Of a stretch of DNA of 64,000 nucleotides, positions 22,752 through 32,692 are shown in pieces. Below the pieces are notes generated by a model. That model saw only the letters and a list, made by a program, of their open reading frames with translations, searched no databases and was not told where the DNA came from. Position 1 is the first letter of the stretch. Every line of letters begins with the position of its first letter. The stretch comes from Multifurca ochricompacta (lineage: Eukaryota > Basidiomycota > Agaricomycetes > Russulales > Russulaceae). The translations under genes were made by a program, and so were the position numbers. The DNA lies in assembly GCA_022496185.1 (NCBI GenBank), contig WTXG01000035.1:124001-188000 (forward strand). The letters are read 5' to 3'.

Positions 22752-23289
22752 TTATACAAGGGCCACAGCGTCCTTAACTAGGCTCTGTAAGGCCATGTCA
22801 CCGGCCATGGGAAGGTATAGAAGTTAATCGATGGTCAATACCTCGAAAGCAGCTGGGGAAGCACTGATAACGCCCTTGACTTTATCCCCATTCTTGAATA
22901 CTATGACCGCGGGGATCTGCAGAGTAATCAGTAGCATTTCTAAAAAAATGTAATGAAAGAGAAGCGAGCAAGACAGATTGACGTACATAACTAATGCCGA
23001 CCTCTGTCGCGATTTCTGACTGTTCATTCACGTCAACCTTGTAAAACTTGACTTGAGTAAACGTATCTGTATCTGAGAGTTTTTCAAAGATGGGCGAGAT
23101 CATTCTGCACGGGCTACACCATGTTGCCCAGAAGTCGATAACGACAGGGTGGTCTGAGTTGATCTGGTGGCCAGGGCAGATTCAATGGTCAGCGATGTGA
23201 GCATAGAGGGAGGCCGACCCCCACTTGAGTGAGCGACTACACACAATATCATGGAATTCAGACAAAGACCTGATCTCGGTGACTGTCAT
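22752..23289 (-). CDS. Thioredoxin paralog with WCSPC active site
   Basis: Small dithiol oxidoreductase of the thioredoxin fold. Start ATG 23289 (MTVTEIRSLSEFHDI). Introns match the positions of the 47.9 kb copy. The core reads PVVIDFWATWCSPCRMISP, so the usual WCGPC has become WCSPC; both redox cysteines remain. KFYKVDVNEQSEIATEVGI and the cis-proline (IPAVIVFKNG) are kept. The last exon after a GTATTG...TTACAG intron encodes SLVKDAVALV and ends with TAA at 22752; reading through that intron instead gives a stop after EVLTID. The gene looks functional but is clearly diverged from its duplicate, including SPAAFE in place of SPGGLE before the C-terminal helix. Confidence 0.82.
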
Positions 23290-23479
23290 CTCGAGGTGTT
23301 ATAATGGTAAATGGAGAGAATGTTAATTACTGCTCTGTTATTCTCTCCCTACCCTACTTAAGCTAGAACGCATCATCTCTCACATCATCTCAATCGGTCA
23401 AGTCTGAATCTGTTCAGTAGCCTGTCACATGACACGCCCACCATGCATCGTCAGCAATCACGTGGTTTTAACGTCGTAT

Positions 23480-23920
23480 CAGGGCAGACGTGACTAAACA
23501 AACTCCTACGGGCGGGCATTCCCACCCTATCAAGTGGACGGACCTCTTCTTCAACAGGTTCTTGGTCGAGGACCTGCTTTTCTCCATCCAACACTCCTGC
23601 GCCTTCACCGCGCCGCCTTCTTCGTTACGACCTCGCAAGCCTGACTGAGTTAAGCAGGCAACATCGGGTAAGTCTCAGGTTATAATTTCATGGCCAGTCT
23701 TTACCTTCCCATCCCGCTATCCTTGACTTCGCCCCCCCTTTCCCTTTACATATGATTTCAGTTTAGTACCCTCTTTTTTCCTTTCCACCCCCTCATTAAG
23801 CCCTTTCCTCCCAGTGAGGTTTTACTGTCCTGTACTCCCCATAGTACCTTTCACCTGTACACCTAGTAGCTACACTGTTCCCGTAGTAGTCGTGCGATAT
23901 GAGACCAACCCTGAAGCACA
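23480..23920. other. Extra segment between thioredoxin and U2 in copy B
   Basis: About 440 bp with no counterpart at 47725-47770, where the two matching flanks lie nearly adjacent. Pyrimidine-rich, with no terminal repeats or reading frame that I can identify. It could be an insertion in this copy or a deletion in the other. Confidence 0.5.
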
Positions 23921-24012
23921 AATGAAATTTGACTTCAAAAAAAAAACAATGGCATTCCAACAAATATTTTATTTCAGTTACAAAATTAAAATAAAATAAA
24001 ACTAATTACTAG

Positions 24013-24114
24013 AAAACCACTAAATCACCAATCCATTTGCTGGTTTCAAGTGTCCACCAAATTGGTAGAAACATCAACAAAAACAGCAAAAGAAAAAAGT
24101 GAAAAAGAGTGATC
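24013..24114 (-). other. Conserved 3' flank of U2, copy B
   Basis: Identical at every position to 47567-47668 downstream of the other U2 copy. It contains the potential hairpin formed by ACCAAT and ATTGGT (see the 47.6 kb entry). Divergence between the copies begins abruptly just beyond it. Confidence 0.6.
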
Positions 24115-24303
24115 CCCTGACAACACAAGCCAGTAGTGCAGCGGCAAGGTCATCAAATCCTCAGGTTGCAAGCAGAGCCTAAGAAACAGGGGCGACAAAA
24201 ATTAGATAACCAGTAATGGGGGCGGTGCCCCCATAATAGTGGTTAAACTATTAAGAACAGATACTACACTTGATCTAAGCCAAAAGGCCAGAGTGGTAAA
24301 GAT
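24115..24303 (-). ncRNA. U2: U2 spliceosomal snRNA, copy B
   Basis: Matches the universal U2 core on the minus strand: stem I GGCCTTTTGGC, the branch-point recognition element in AGTGTAGTATC, stem IIa and an Sm site AATTTTTG. The 3' hairpin has the U2A'/U2B''-type loop GCTGCACTACT. About 189 nt, close to the usual U2 length. Differs from the 47.4 kb copy at only one base (T versus C at position 4). Its start lies about 200 bp downstream of the XAN1 stop codon on the same strand. Confidence 0.93.
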
Positions 24304-24324
24304 TTCGGTAAGTAGGAGGCAGGG

Positions 24325-24332
24325 TTTATATA
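24325..24332 (-). promoter_or_regulatory. TATA box of U2 copy B
   Basis: TATATAAA on the minus strand about 22-29 bp upstream of the predicted U2 5' end. The sequence context (TGTATATAAACCCT) is shared with the other copy. Confidence 0.7.
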
Positions 24333-24500
24333 CATTGCAGGATATGCGCACGGACCATATGGCGCTTAATCCAAAACGCGCCGTGGTTCGGAAATATATG
24401 GATAATAACAAAACACCTCCCTTCCCATTGCCATGCCCAATCTACCACTACATTGATAAAGCAGAATCCACGGACAAAGAACGCCCTGCGCCCCCTTGTT

Positions 24501-26063
24501 TCACGCATACTGCCTCACATCTTCAGGCGTAGGTCCCACAGGATCATCCGACGCCGCAAGGTTGCACTGATGGAACGCACGTACTTCATCCGGCTTGAAC
24601 GCACCGACGACGGTATGAAGCACGCCACGGTTATGAAAGAGGACGAGATCCTTCTCCTTCCAATCGTGTGGATACACCAACTGTTGTTTTTTAAAAAAAA
24701 CACGGGCAACAGTAATAAAAGTCAGCAAGAGGAACACGGCGAGAAAAGCCCCCCACCCGGAGGGAGAGAGAGAGAGAGAGAGAGACGGACGCTCGGTGCA
24801 ATGGCGGGACGCTGCATCTTGTACAACAAGTCGCGCACCTCCTTGAGTTCGTGAGGTGTGCGCCGTCAGGGTAGAGAGCTCCATCGCGTGACGTGCCCTC
24901 TGGAAGTGGGTCGATGAACAGCTCCTGCGCACCGCATGGATGCACTTGGAAGTGTAGAGCGCCCGTCACTGGATTCTTCCATGTCTGCAATTTTTTAACA
25001 AGGAAAGGGTTACGATCAGGAGGAAACGTCACAAGCGGGGAGAGAGAGAGAGAGAAACAAAGGGGCGTACTACAGGAAAAACCTTGATCCTATCCTCCGT
25101 CCATGGCGGGAGCTCATCCAAAGCGTGCTCCTTGCCCTCAGTTTCGATCGCGAGACCCGTGCTGTGCGCAGCGGCAGGGGCCATCCAGACATACGGATGG
25201 GGCGCATAGCGCACCTTGGCGCGGACGGCGACGCTCTTCAACTCGCGTGGCAAGATATCAAACATTGTCTTTCCTGAACGAACGCGGTCGTTCCCAATGG
25301 GACGGTAAGTTCATCGCCTGTCCCATCATCGTAGCGGCAGGTCTGTGGCGGACCCTGGGGCACAATGATCGCGTACAGCGTCGTCACTCTCGGTGGGGAG
25401 AGGTCGTACAAGGCAGCATCGATGTGCCAGCGGTAGAAGCGAGTCACGCCAATTGCCTCATCCTCGAGTGAAACGGTCGTCTTGTGGAACGTCCTGTGTG
25501 AGGGATGTTTGAGCGGGGCAGTCTCGAGACCCTCATGATTGTAGACTGTGCCGTTCCCGATAAGTTGCACCTGAGGCACGCGCGGAATCGTTTTGAGGTC
25601 TGGATGCAGGATAGACTTCTTAGTCGACTGGGTCTTGTTGTTCCCATGCCCATATGACTCGGATGCTTGGTCAAATGCCTGATCATGAGAAGTAAAGAAA
25701 GAATAGAAATGGATCGAGAAATTTTGAGTGCGAGTTGGGGGTGGGCGTTAGCGCTTATCTAATGTCAAGTGATCCCCCAAGTTACCTTTGTTAACGCGTA
25801 TTGCTGCTCAGGAGAAAGGTTTGCGTTTCGAAAGAGAAGGGCACTGTACTGGTGGGAAAGGGATAAGATCAGAGTCTTTTTTTTTCAAGAGTATTTCCAA
25901 GTCTGGATCATGCGCAAACCTTGTAGAGGAGCTGTTCTATTTCAGCATAATCAGCAGAGGATAGATTACCGGGATCTACACCGATAACCTCTCTTCCAAA
26001 GTGTGTGAACTTGGAAGGATCAGAGGAAGGGGGAAAGGTGAAAGGGATAGTTTGAATGGTCAT
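24501..26063 (-). CDS. XAN1: Alpha-ketoglutarate-dependent xanthine dioxygenase (XanA/Xan1 type)
   Basis: Fe(II)/2-oxoglutarate dioxygenase of the TauD/TfdA superfamily that converts xanthine to uric acid in fungal purine salvage, a fungal alternative to molybdenum xanthine dehydrogenase. Start ATG 26063 (MTIQTIPFTFPPSSD), stop TGA at 24501. Conserved blocks include THFGREVIGVDPGNLS, NLSPEQQYALTKAFD and SYGHGNN. The iron-binding HxD follows in TRFYRWHIDAALYDL. Later blocks are PQGPPQTCRYDDGTGDE, YAPHPYVWMAP and WKNPVTGALHFQVHPCG. The distal histidine lies in FHNRGVLHTVVGAF. The tail QCNLAASDDPVGPTPEDV matches the family end. Introns occur near 25847-25919, 25679-25784, 25271-25290, 24985-25083 and 24679-24849; one contains a (CT)n run (24764-24784). 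No frame break seen. Substrate is inferred from similarity to Aspergillus/Schizosaccharomyces XanA/Xan1. Confidence 0.88.
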
Positions 26064-26394
26064 GGTGGTAGTTAGTAGAGAAAGGCTGGTGGGGGTACCC
26101 TTTTCTTTCAGGATTAAGGGAGGAATGAGTAGCGCCCCCCCCCCCCCCGGCTCGGGTCATCACCTTCATGTGTGCGTGCGTGCTACAATACACTCCACTT
26201 CCACTTTCACCATATTCAAGCTACATAATAAACAGAAAATGAAAACAAATATTTTAACAGTTCCCCAGCAAATAAAACAAAAATGAAATAATGTATCTGC
26301 GCTTTACATTGCATTCTTTGCAAACAAATAGTCTCAGAAATCAACGGAGGGGAGGCCCCCCCCCCCCTCCGTCCCCCTCGCAAAGATCAAAAGT

Positions 26395-26409
26395 CACGTG
26401 ATCCACGTG
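26395..26409. promoter_or_regulatory. Paired CACGTG E-boxes upstream of centrin
   Basis: Two CACGTG palindromes, at 26395-26400 and 26404-26409, lie between the divergent XAN1 and centrin genes, about 130 bp before the centrin ATG. Binding by a bHLH factor is an inference from the motif only. Confidence 0.35.
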
Positions 26410-26536
26410 TATTATGTTTTCTCACGGCGCGACGCGCTCCTTTGCTCTCTCCTCTCGCCCACGCGTTCTTCCTCCCTTCCTCCTCTCCCTCCCACACACA
26501 CACACATACACATAACCCCCCACACAACCCATCCAC

Positions 26537-27304
26537 ATGTACACCTCCAGCGCAGCCTCCAAAGCAAAACGTCGTACCCACACCTCATCCACTATCGCCA
26601 ATAACGGCGGTGTCGTCAGCGGTGTCGGTGGTATTGGCGGTGGTGGTCTCCACGCGCGTCCCGAACTCTCCGACGAGCAAAAACAAGAGATCAAAGAAGC
26701 TTTTGAACTCTTCGATACAGACAAGGATGGTGCTGTTGATTATCACGAACTTAAAGTGGCCATGCGTGCTTTGGGATTCGATCTTAAGAAGGCTGAAGTA
26801 CTCAAGACGCTGCGGGATCATGATAAGACAGGTCACGGTTTACTCGATTATGATGATTTCATCAAAATCAGTTGGGTTGATTTTCTTTCTCTCTCTCTCT
26901 CTCTCTTCTCTCTTAAAAAAAAATTGATGAATGGCGCTTTTTTTTAATAATAATACCAGTGACGGAAAGGATATTAGCTCGAGATCCAATGGACGAAATT
27001 CGTCGCGCTTTCCAACTTTTCGACGATGACAATACAGGTAAAATATCCATTCGAAACCTTCGACGCGTCGCCAAAGAGATTGGAGACCGTCTCGAGGATG
27101 ATGAACTGTGCGTAAAAAATAAAATCAATTCAAATTCAAAATCCCCTTTTTTTCTTTTTCTTTTTTTGGCTTTAAATTAATTAAATTGACGTTGGTGCCG
27201 CGCGTTGCTTCGCTAGACAAGCCATGATAGATGAATTTGACCTCGACCAAGACGGCGAGATTAACGAGCAAGAGTTTTTCGCTATCATGACGGACGATGC
27301 ATAA
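26537..27304 (+). CDS. CDC31: Centrin (CDC31-like EF-hand protein)
   Basis: Calcium-binding protein of the spindle pole body and of the mRNA-export TREX-2 complex in fungi. Three exons. ATG 26537 opens a basic and glycine-rich N-terminus ([18 protein letters not shown]), then the centrin signature [19 protein letters not shown]. The four EF-hands are [12 protein letters not shown], a degenerate second one around [26 protein letters not shown] and [12 protein letters not shown]. The second hand retains Asp at position 1, so calcium binding there is possible. Intron 1 uses the less common donor GTTGGG and contains a (CT)n run; intron 2 starts GTGCGT. The protein ends [12 protein letters not shown], stop TAA 27302-27304, close to the usual centrin C-terminus. 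Confidence 0.93.
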
Positions 27305-28247
27305 ACTTCGCCTTCCCCCCCCCCCCACCCCTCCTGCGTTCTTGCGCCTCTTCTCTCCCTCCATCTTCATCCTTCCTCCTCCATTGTTTTTAATCTGCTC
27401 CTAAACCCAGAAAAGCGCAATCTACGTGTTACGTGATCATGATCATCCACCAAACCCATGTAATCTTCATACCTCAAGCGTTTTGATATATATATCTTGC
27501 TTTGTTGTTTTTCCCCCATATTTTGTAAACCACATCACACGCAAACCTCCCCATATATATATATATATTTAGACATCCCCGTTACAAGATTGATGATTTA
27601 TATAAAAAAAAAAAACGAAGCGTGTGTGTGGTGGGGAGGACGCATCACATGATAACATAGCAAATCATATAAATGACAATCGACGCGAGCGTCGTCGTGG
27701 TGGTTATGAGTCCCATATAAAGTACGACTACAGCAAGATAGAATAGGGAATACACATGGATGGATACAAACAGACAGACAGACAAAAACAGACAGAGCAC
27801 ATTGGGGGGGGGGGGGGACGAGATGGGATGGCGGAGAGGTGATAATGGTAAAAAACATTGATAAAAGTACATGCGTGGAGGGAAAAGGAGTAGAGAGGAG
27901 AGATGTAATCGTAGCGTGACGGGGTGCAACTTTAAAAAAAAAGTGGGCATAAGTAGTCGTGGAAATGGAAACTGACCAAAAAAACGCGAGACGTACAACA
28001 GACAAAGGAATGTCCCTGCCTCTTTACACAGCACGGGAAAAAAAAATTGTAGTGTCCCAACGATACCTTGAGCCCAAGCAGACAGAATAGAAAAGAGGGA
28101 CAAAAAAAAAAAAAGGTAAAAGGTAATCGAAGCAAAGGGGATAAAAAAAAAGAGAAAAAAAAAAAGAGCGCAGCGTTGAAGCATGGACATAAACGCTATA
28201 AGAAGACGAAAAGCGAATTTTTGTCGTGTCATTGGTGATGAGAGCTT
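27305..28247. other. Convergent intergenic region, simple sequence
   Basis: Contains (AT)n at about 27554-27570, a G13 run near 27805, A-rich tracts and no gene. It serves as the 3' region for both centrin and the C2H2 gene. Confidence 0.5.
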
Positions 28248-29611
28248 TCAGCCGTCGATGGTTAAGTTGGTCATCGCTTGACCCTTGTGCACACGCATGT
28301 GTTGTCCGAGGTTATCGTGACGGCTAAAGTCCTTCCCACATCCTTCGATGGGACACTTGTGCGCTGCCGATGGGTTTGAATTTAGAGAATAAAACACCGG
28401 ATATTTAAAACACTCACGCTTCTCGTTAGTGTGGATGGATCTTACGTGCCGCTTCAAATGCTCGCCACGAGCAAAGCACTTGTAGCATCCATCGACATTG
28501 CACTTATACATTCGCATATTTTTTTGCACGCCACCCTGCACGATGAACACTGGAGCTGTCGGTACGCGCCGCCCGCGCGACTTCTTCGTGAGGTTCGGCA
28601 CCGGCACTGGCGCGCTGAGGCGACAAGGTCGCGGCGCACGCACACTGCCGCTGCCGCTGCTCACGCTCACGCTGCTGGTGCGTCGTGAGCGAGTGCGCGA
28701 GCGGGACATGCGGGAAGGCATGAATTCTCCATCGTCGTCGCCATCTGCACCATCCGAGGGATCGGCAACCTCACTCTCTCCGGATTCGCTCCCTATATCT
28801 TCATCCGACTCTCCTGTCAGCGCCGGTGGACTCGAAGAACCTGGAGCACGGGGGAAGGGCACCGAGGTGGTGAAGGTACTCATGGGTGGTGAAGGTGGCA
28901 TGACTTCGGATGGTTGAACAAAGGCGGGAGCTGCGGATGGGGGTAATGTATGAGATGGAGGGGAAGAGGTTGTGTACTGCAAATCAAGTTCCCCCTCCAT
29001 CTCCATCTCAGTTTCGGCTGCTGGGCTAAAGTAAACGACTTGTTGAGGTACGCTGGTGAGCACTTCCGAAGGGGGTGAGATTGGGGAGGCTGGGGAGCAA
29101 ATAGCTGGGCATCGACCGCAGCAGAACCGCTATTCGAATCGCTGTAAAAAGCGTAACTGCCGGGGTCGGCATAGAAAACCTGCTGTGGCACAGGTGGAGA
29201 CTCGAGCTTGAGATCGGACTTTGTCTCGGACCAAGGCAACTGACCGGGATTCAAAAACGCGGTCTGAGACAAATCCAGGTCCGCAAAGCTCATGCTCATG
29301 CTGGAGCCTGTGGGAAAGCCGATGTCAAAGGGATACTCGTGCTGAATATCAGCGGTCAACGGAGGCATATTCTGCTGATACGAGTGCTCTGAGGGACTGT
29401 AGACGAGAGGATACGTGGAAGAGGGGAGGGGAGGGGAAACATGACGTGCGTAAGAAGGGGGGACAGGAGCAGGGGGCATGTTTGCTCGCTGTTGAGAGTA
29501 ATATGGATGATGAGAGTGAGAGTGGGGAGGAGTGTGGGGGACGTGATGATGATTGGAAGAAGAGAATTGGGGCGGACGGTTGGGCCTATAAGAGCGTGGA
29601 TGGAGATCCAT
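28248..29611 (-). CDS. C2H2 zinc-finger transcription factor A, possible frame break
   Basis: Putative nuclear regulator with two C-terminal C2H2 fingers: CNVDGCYKCFARGEHLKRH, then, after a short intron that follows HTNEK, CPIEGCGKDFSRHDNLGQH. Just before the fingers is a basic block, NLTKKSRGRRVP, shared with the paralog at 43464-44564. The N-terminal part from ATG 29611 (MDLHPRSYRPNRPPQ) is rich in P, S, H and Q. The frame changes near 29071-29075, a run of five C on the coding strand. One additional base there would make the two halves continuous, so either the assembly lost a base or the gene is broken. An upstream in-frame ATG at 29746 would add 45 residues. Middle section is acidic (ESDEDIGSESGESE) with SR-rich stretches. 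Confidence 0.7.
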
Positions 29612-32600
29612 ACTTGAAGGGAATGAAAGGGAAGGTTGAGACGGATTTGGGATTTGATGAGAGGACGGATATGCGATGCAGACAGAATGTTGACGAGGAC
29701 GAAAGGCAGGGACTGGCCTCGGCTGATAGGTTACAATGGTGGTCATTGACTCGTCGGTTTCTCGTTTTTTTCGTATCGTATCGTAAAAGAGCTGAGTCTG
29801 AATTGGAGAAATGGTCTTTGGGGGCCTTGGCTAGGGTGAAGGGGGGGAGTGTGGTTAAGGCTAAGGCGCAGACCAGACCAGACGGAAGCGGATGCGATCG
29901 TAACTAGTCAGTCGGCACAAAGGGTATCGAGGGTCGTCACCAAATTCTTGATTTGGGAAAGGAAATTCGGATGAATCCAAGAATGGAGGGTCGGAGGGGG
30001 GTGGGGGGGGAGGGCGGAGTGGATGAATGGGGTTCAAAAATGTGGGGTGAGAAATGAAATGGAGGTGAATTGCGTGGCACCGACAAAGAAGTAAGCGAAT
30101 ATCGGGCGGAGGTCGTAGCAAAAAGAGACGAGTGGATGTGAGAGAGAAAGAAACGAAGAGAAAGAGGGAAGGAAACTGGACTGGACTGTTTGTGGGTAGC
30201 TAGCTAGCTGTTGCTGAAAGAAAAATGTGGAAAATGTTGAATCGTTTCCTCCTCCAAGGAGGGAGAGAAAGAAGAGAAAGAGAAAGAGAGAAAGTTGAAA
30301 GAAATAAAGAAATAAAGAAATAAAGAGAGAAAGAAAGAAAGAGAAAGAAAGCAAAGAAGAGGAATAGCAACAGCAGCAGTAGCAGTACAGTAAGAACAGT
30401 AAGAGCAGCAGAGACGGTCAGAACACCTTTTTCCGTCTCGTCGTCTGTCTGCGTCTTCTCCTCGAAACTCGAAAAAAACTTAACGAAAAAACAAGACGAC
30501 TCCTGGAAGGTTGCACAGCCAAGGTAAGACCGGGTTCCTCCGTCCTTTTTATGTTTATTTATGAACCTTTGAGCCTTTGAGCCTGTCCCTCGTGAAACCA
30601 TTCCTTTGGTTCACCCTTCCCTTTTTAAATCTTTCATTCTCTCTCAAAACGCACACGCGCGCGCCTCCACTCTCTTCCCTTTTTCCCTCTCCAAGCCTCG
30701 AGGCAGGTACTACTTTACACATCGCACACATCAGGTGGTGGTGGTGGTGGAGGGAGGGACCGGTACATGAGGCTACCAAACACCACCAACAACAATAACA
30801 AGGAACAACACGAGGTTATAGAACTTTCTCTTTAGTCGTTTCCCTTTCCTTTTTTCCCTTTTTCCCCTTCCCTTTCCCCTTCCTTCCCTCCCTCAAGTTC
30901 CGCCCCGCGCTATTCCATTTACGTGGACCCCGCATCGCATCGGTAACAAACTGAATCTGTCCATGCTTAAGCTCCTTTTAGTTCTCGATAAATGAAATTC
31001 TTTTATCTCCGATTTAAGCGCTAATCTACTTTCGGCTCATGTGGCCGCCGGGGGAGGGGAGGGTGTGTGATCGGGTGGGACACCCATAATCCCTTTCCTC
31101 GGGTTCACTCTCTCTCTTAATCGATCTCCCATCTCTGGTATGTACTCTCTCTCACTCTCACCACTCACCACTCTCACCACTCACTCACTCACTCACTTTC
31201 TCATCATTTCTCCCCGCGCGCGCTTACACCCGGCACGCGGCTTTGCCTCTCTCGCCATATTCGCCATCTTTTTTCTAACCGAAAGTCCATCATCCCTCAC
31301 TTCTGTCACCTGCCATCCTTAGTACCTCGCACCCCGCGCGCCCCACTGCGCCTCACGATAGAGAGATAGAATCAAATAGAACATAATCATGGAAAACAGA
31401 TCCCAAATGGAAAGAATCAAAGGAAGTTAAGTGTGTTAAATGGTCAAGTGCAAGTGTAAGTGTAAGTGTAAGGCAAGACGGGTGCCAATTTGAGAGAGAG
31501 ATTCCAAAATTGACCACACCAGGATACCGAGAATTCGGGGTGTATGTGTCATCCATCACACATCAATAATAATCAATAAAGGCTAGCCGAGCCTAACCCA
31601 TCCACCCCACCCCACGCCCACGCCTACGCCCATCCATGTATGGGCCAGCCACTAACCAACCACACCTTGCCCATGCCGTAACAGCACCCAGCACCGTAAA
31701 CCGGGCCCCAAAAAGCACTGCCTTCCCCACACTTCTCTCACTCGTTCTCCCCCCCCCCGCTCAGCTATCCGAACTATACCATATTTTACTACGTACATTG
31801 ACGCCCTTACTTTTTTTGTATGTAAAAAAAGAGGCAAGGTACATAGCAGCAGAAAAAAAAACAATTCTTTTATCCCCTCATGACAAAACCAAGGGGAAAG
31901 AAACCAAACCAAACCAAAAGAGCGTGCCAGCCGAATTGGCAAGTCCTCCCCAAAAATTTCGAGTAGCGAGGAGGGTGCGCGGTTTGCCAAACGTGGGCGA
32001 ACTAAGACGGATGTGCAAGGGGGTCATTTTAGTTAGAAAAAAAAAAAGATAAAGATAGAGATCTATCTAATTCAGGTTCAGAGAACTTTTACTTTTTCAT
32101 TCACTGCGCAGACAGAGAATAAAGAAATTAAGAAAGTTCGAGAAGGGGGGGAGGGGGAAAATCGAATCATCCAAAACAGAACAACGTTAATAACTAATAA
32201 TAATAATAATAACCCAAAGGTCTCTATGAGCCACCTCCACCTGGAGTGGTACGTTTTCGTCCACCACCTTGTCGGTTCTCGTTTTCTGTCACTTGTGCAT
32301 TATTGCGTGGTGTGTCCACCCCCCGGTGAGTGTAGGTGCCCGGACGCGAGGCGACGCTATCGGATGCAATGAGGCATTTAGGCCCCGTCCGTCCGTCATG
32401 TCTGTCTTGTCCGTCTGCCCATCCGTTACCGGTCGGTTTCAAAAGAAAAAAAAAAAAAACTCGGCACGGCAAACTACAAAAAAAATCATTAACCGATTAA
32501 GCGGTAGTTGTTGGGTAAGAAGGTGAGAAAAAAAGAAAAAAAAAAAGTGAGTTATTTGATTGAAATTTGATATATTAAGGGCGGCAGCGGCGGCGGCCTC

Positions 32601-32656
32601 TGGCGCCCAGTGGGGGGTTTATGTGGGGAGGGGAGAAGGGAGAAGAGAAAGAAACG

Positions 32657-32658
<2 letters not shown>

Positions 32659-32688
<30 letters not shown>
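32659..32688 (+). repeat. (GA)n microsatellite
   Basis: About 15 uninterrupted GA dinucleotides in gene-free DNA. Confidence 0.9.

Positions 32689-32692
<4 letters not shown>

Larger units (their letters stand above)
22105..24360 (-). repeat. Segmental duplication, inverted copy B (U2 - thioredoxin - ZNHIT2 relic)
   Basis: Read on the minus strand, this block repeats the order and much of the sequence of 47322-49190. The order is U2 promoter and U2 RNA, U2 3' flank, thioredoxin promoter and gene, then the start of the ZNHIT2-like gene. Similarity begins at ATGGTCCGTGCG upstream of the U2 TATA box and ends in the GGT-repeat/GATGACAACC region of the zinc-finger gene. This copy carries an extra segment of about 440 bp between U2 and thioredoxin. 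Confidence 0.85.

Noticed and set aside
23620..23680. 5S rRNA-like fragment (GAGTTAAGCAGG)
   Set aside because: Only a short stretch resembles 5S; the conserved 5S boxes and flanking stems are missing.
24453..24854. Plus-strand frame overlapping the XAN1 3' end
   Set aside because: Antisense of clearly conserved XAN1 exons; no independent support.
27600..28235. Hydrophobic minus-strand frames between centrin and the C2H2 gene
   Set aside because: Translations of A/T and CT tracts rich in F, S and L, without introns or motifs.
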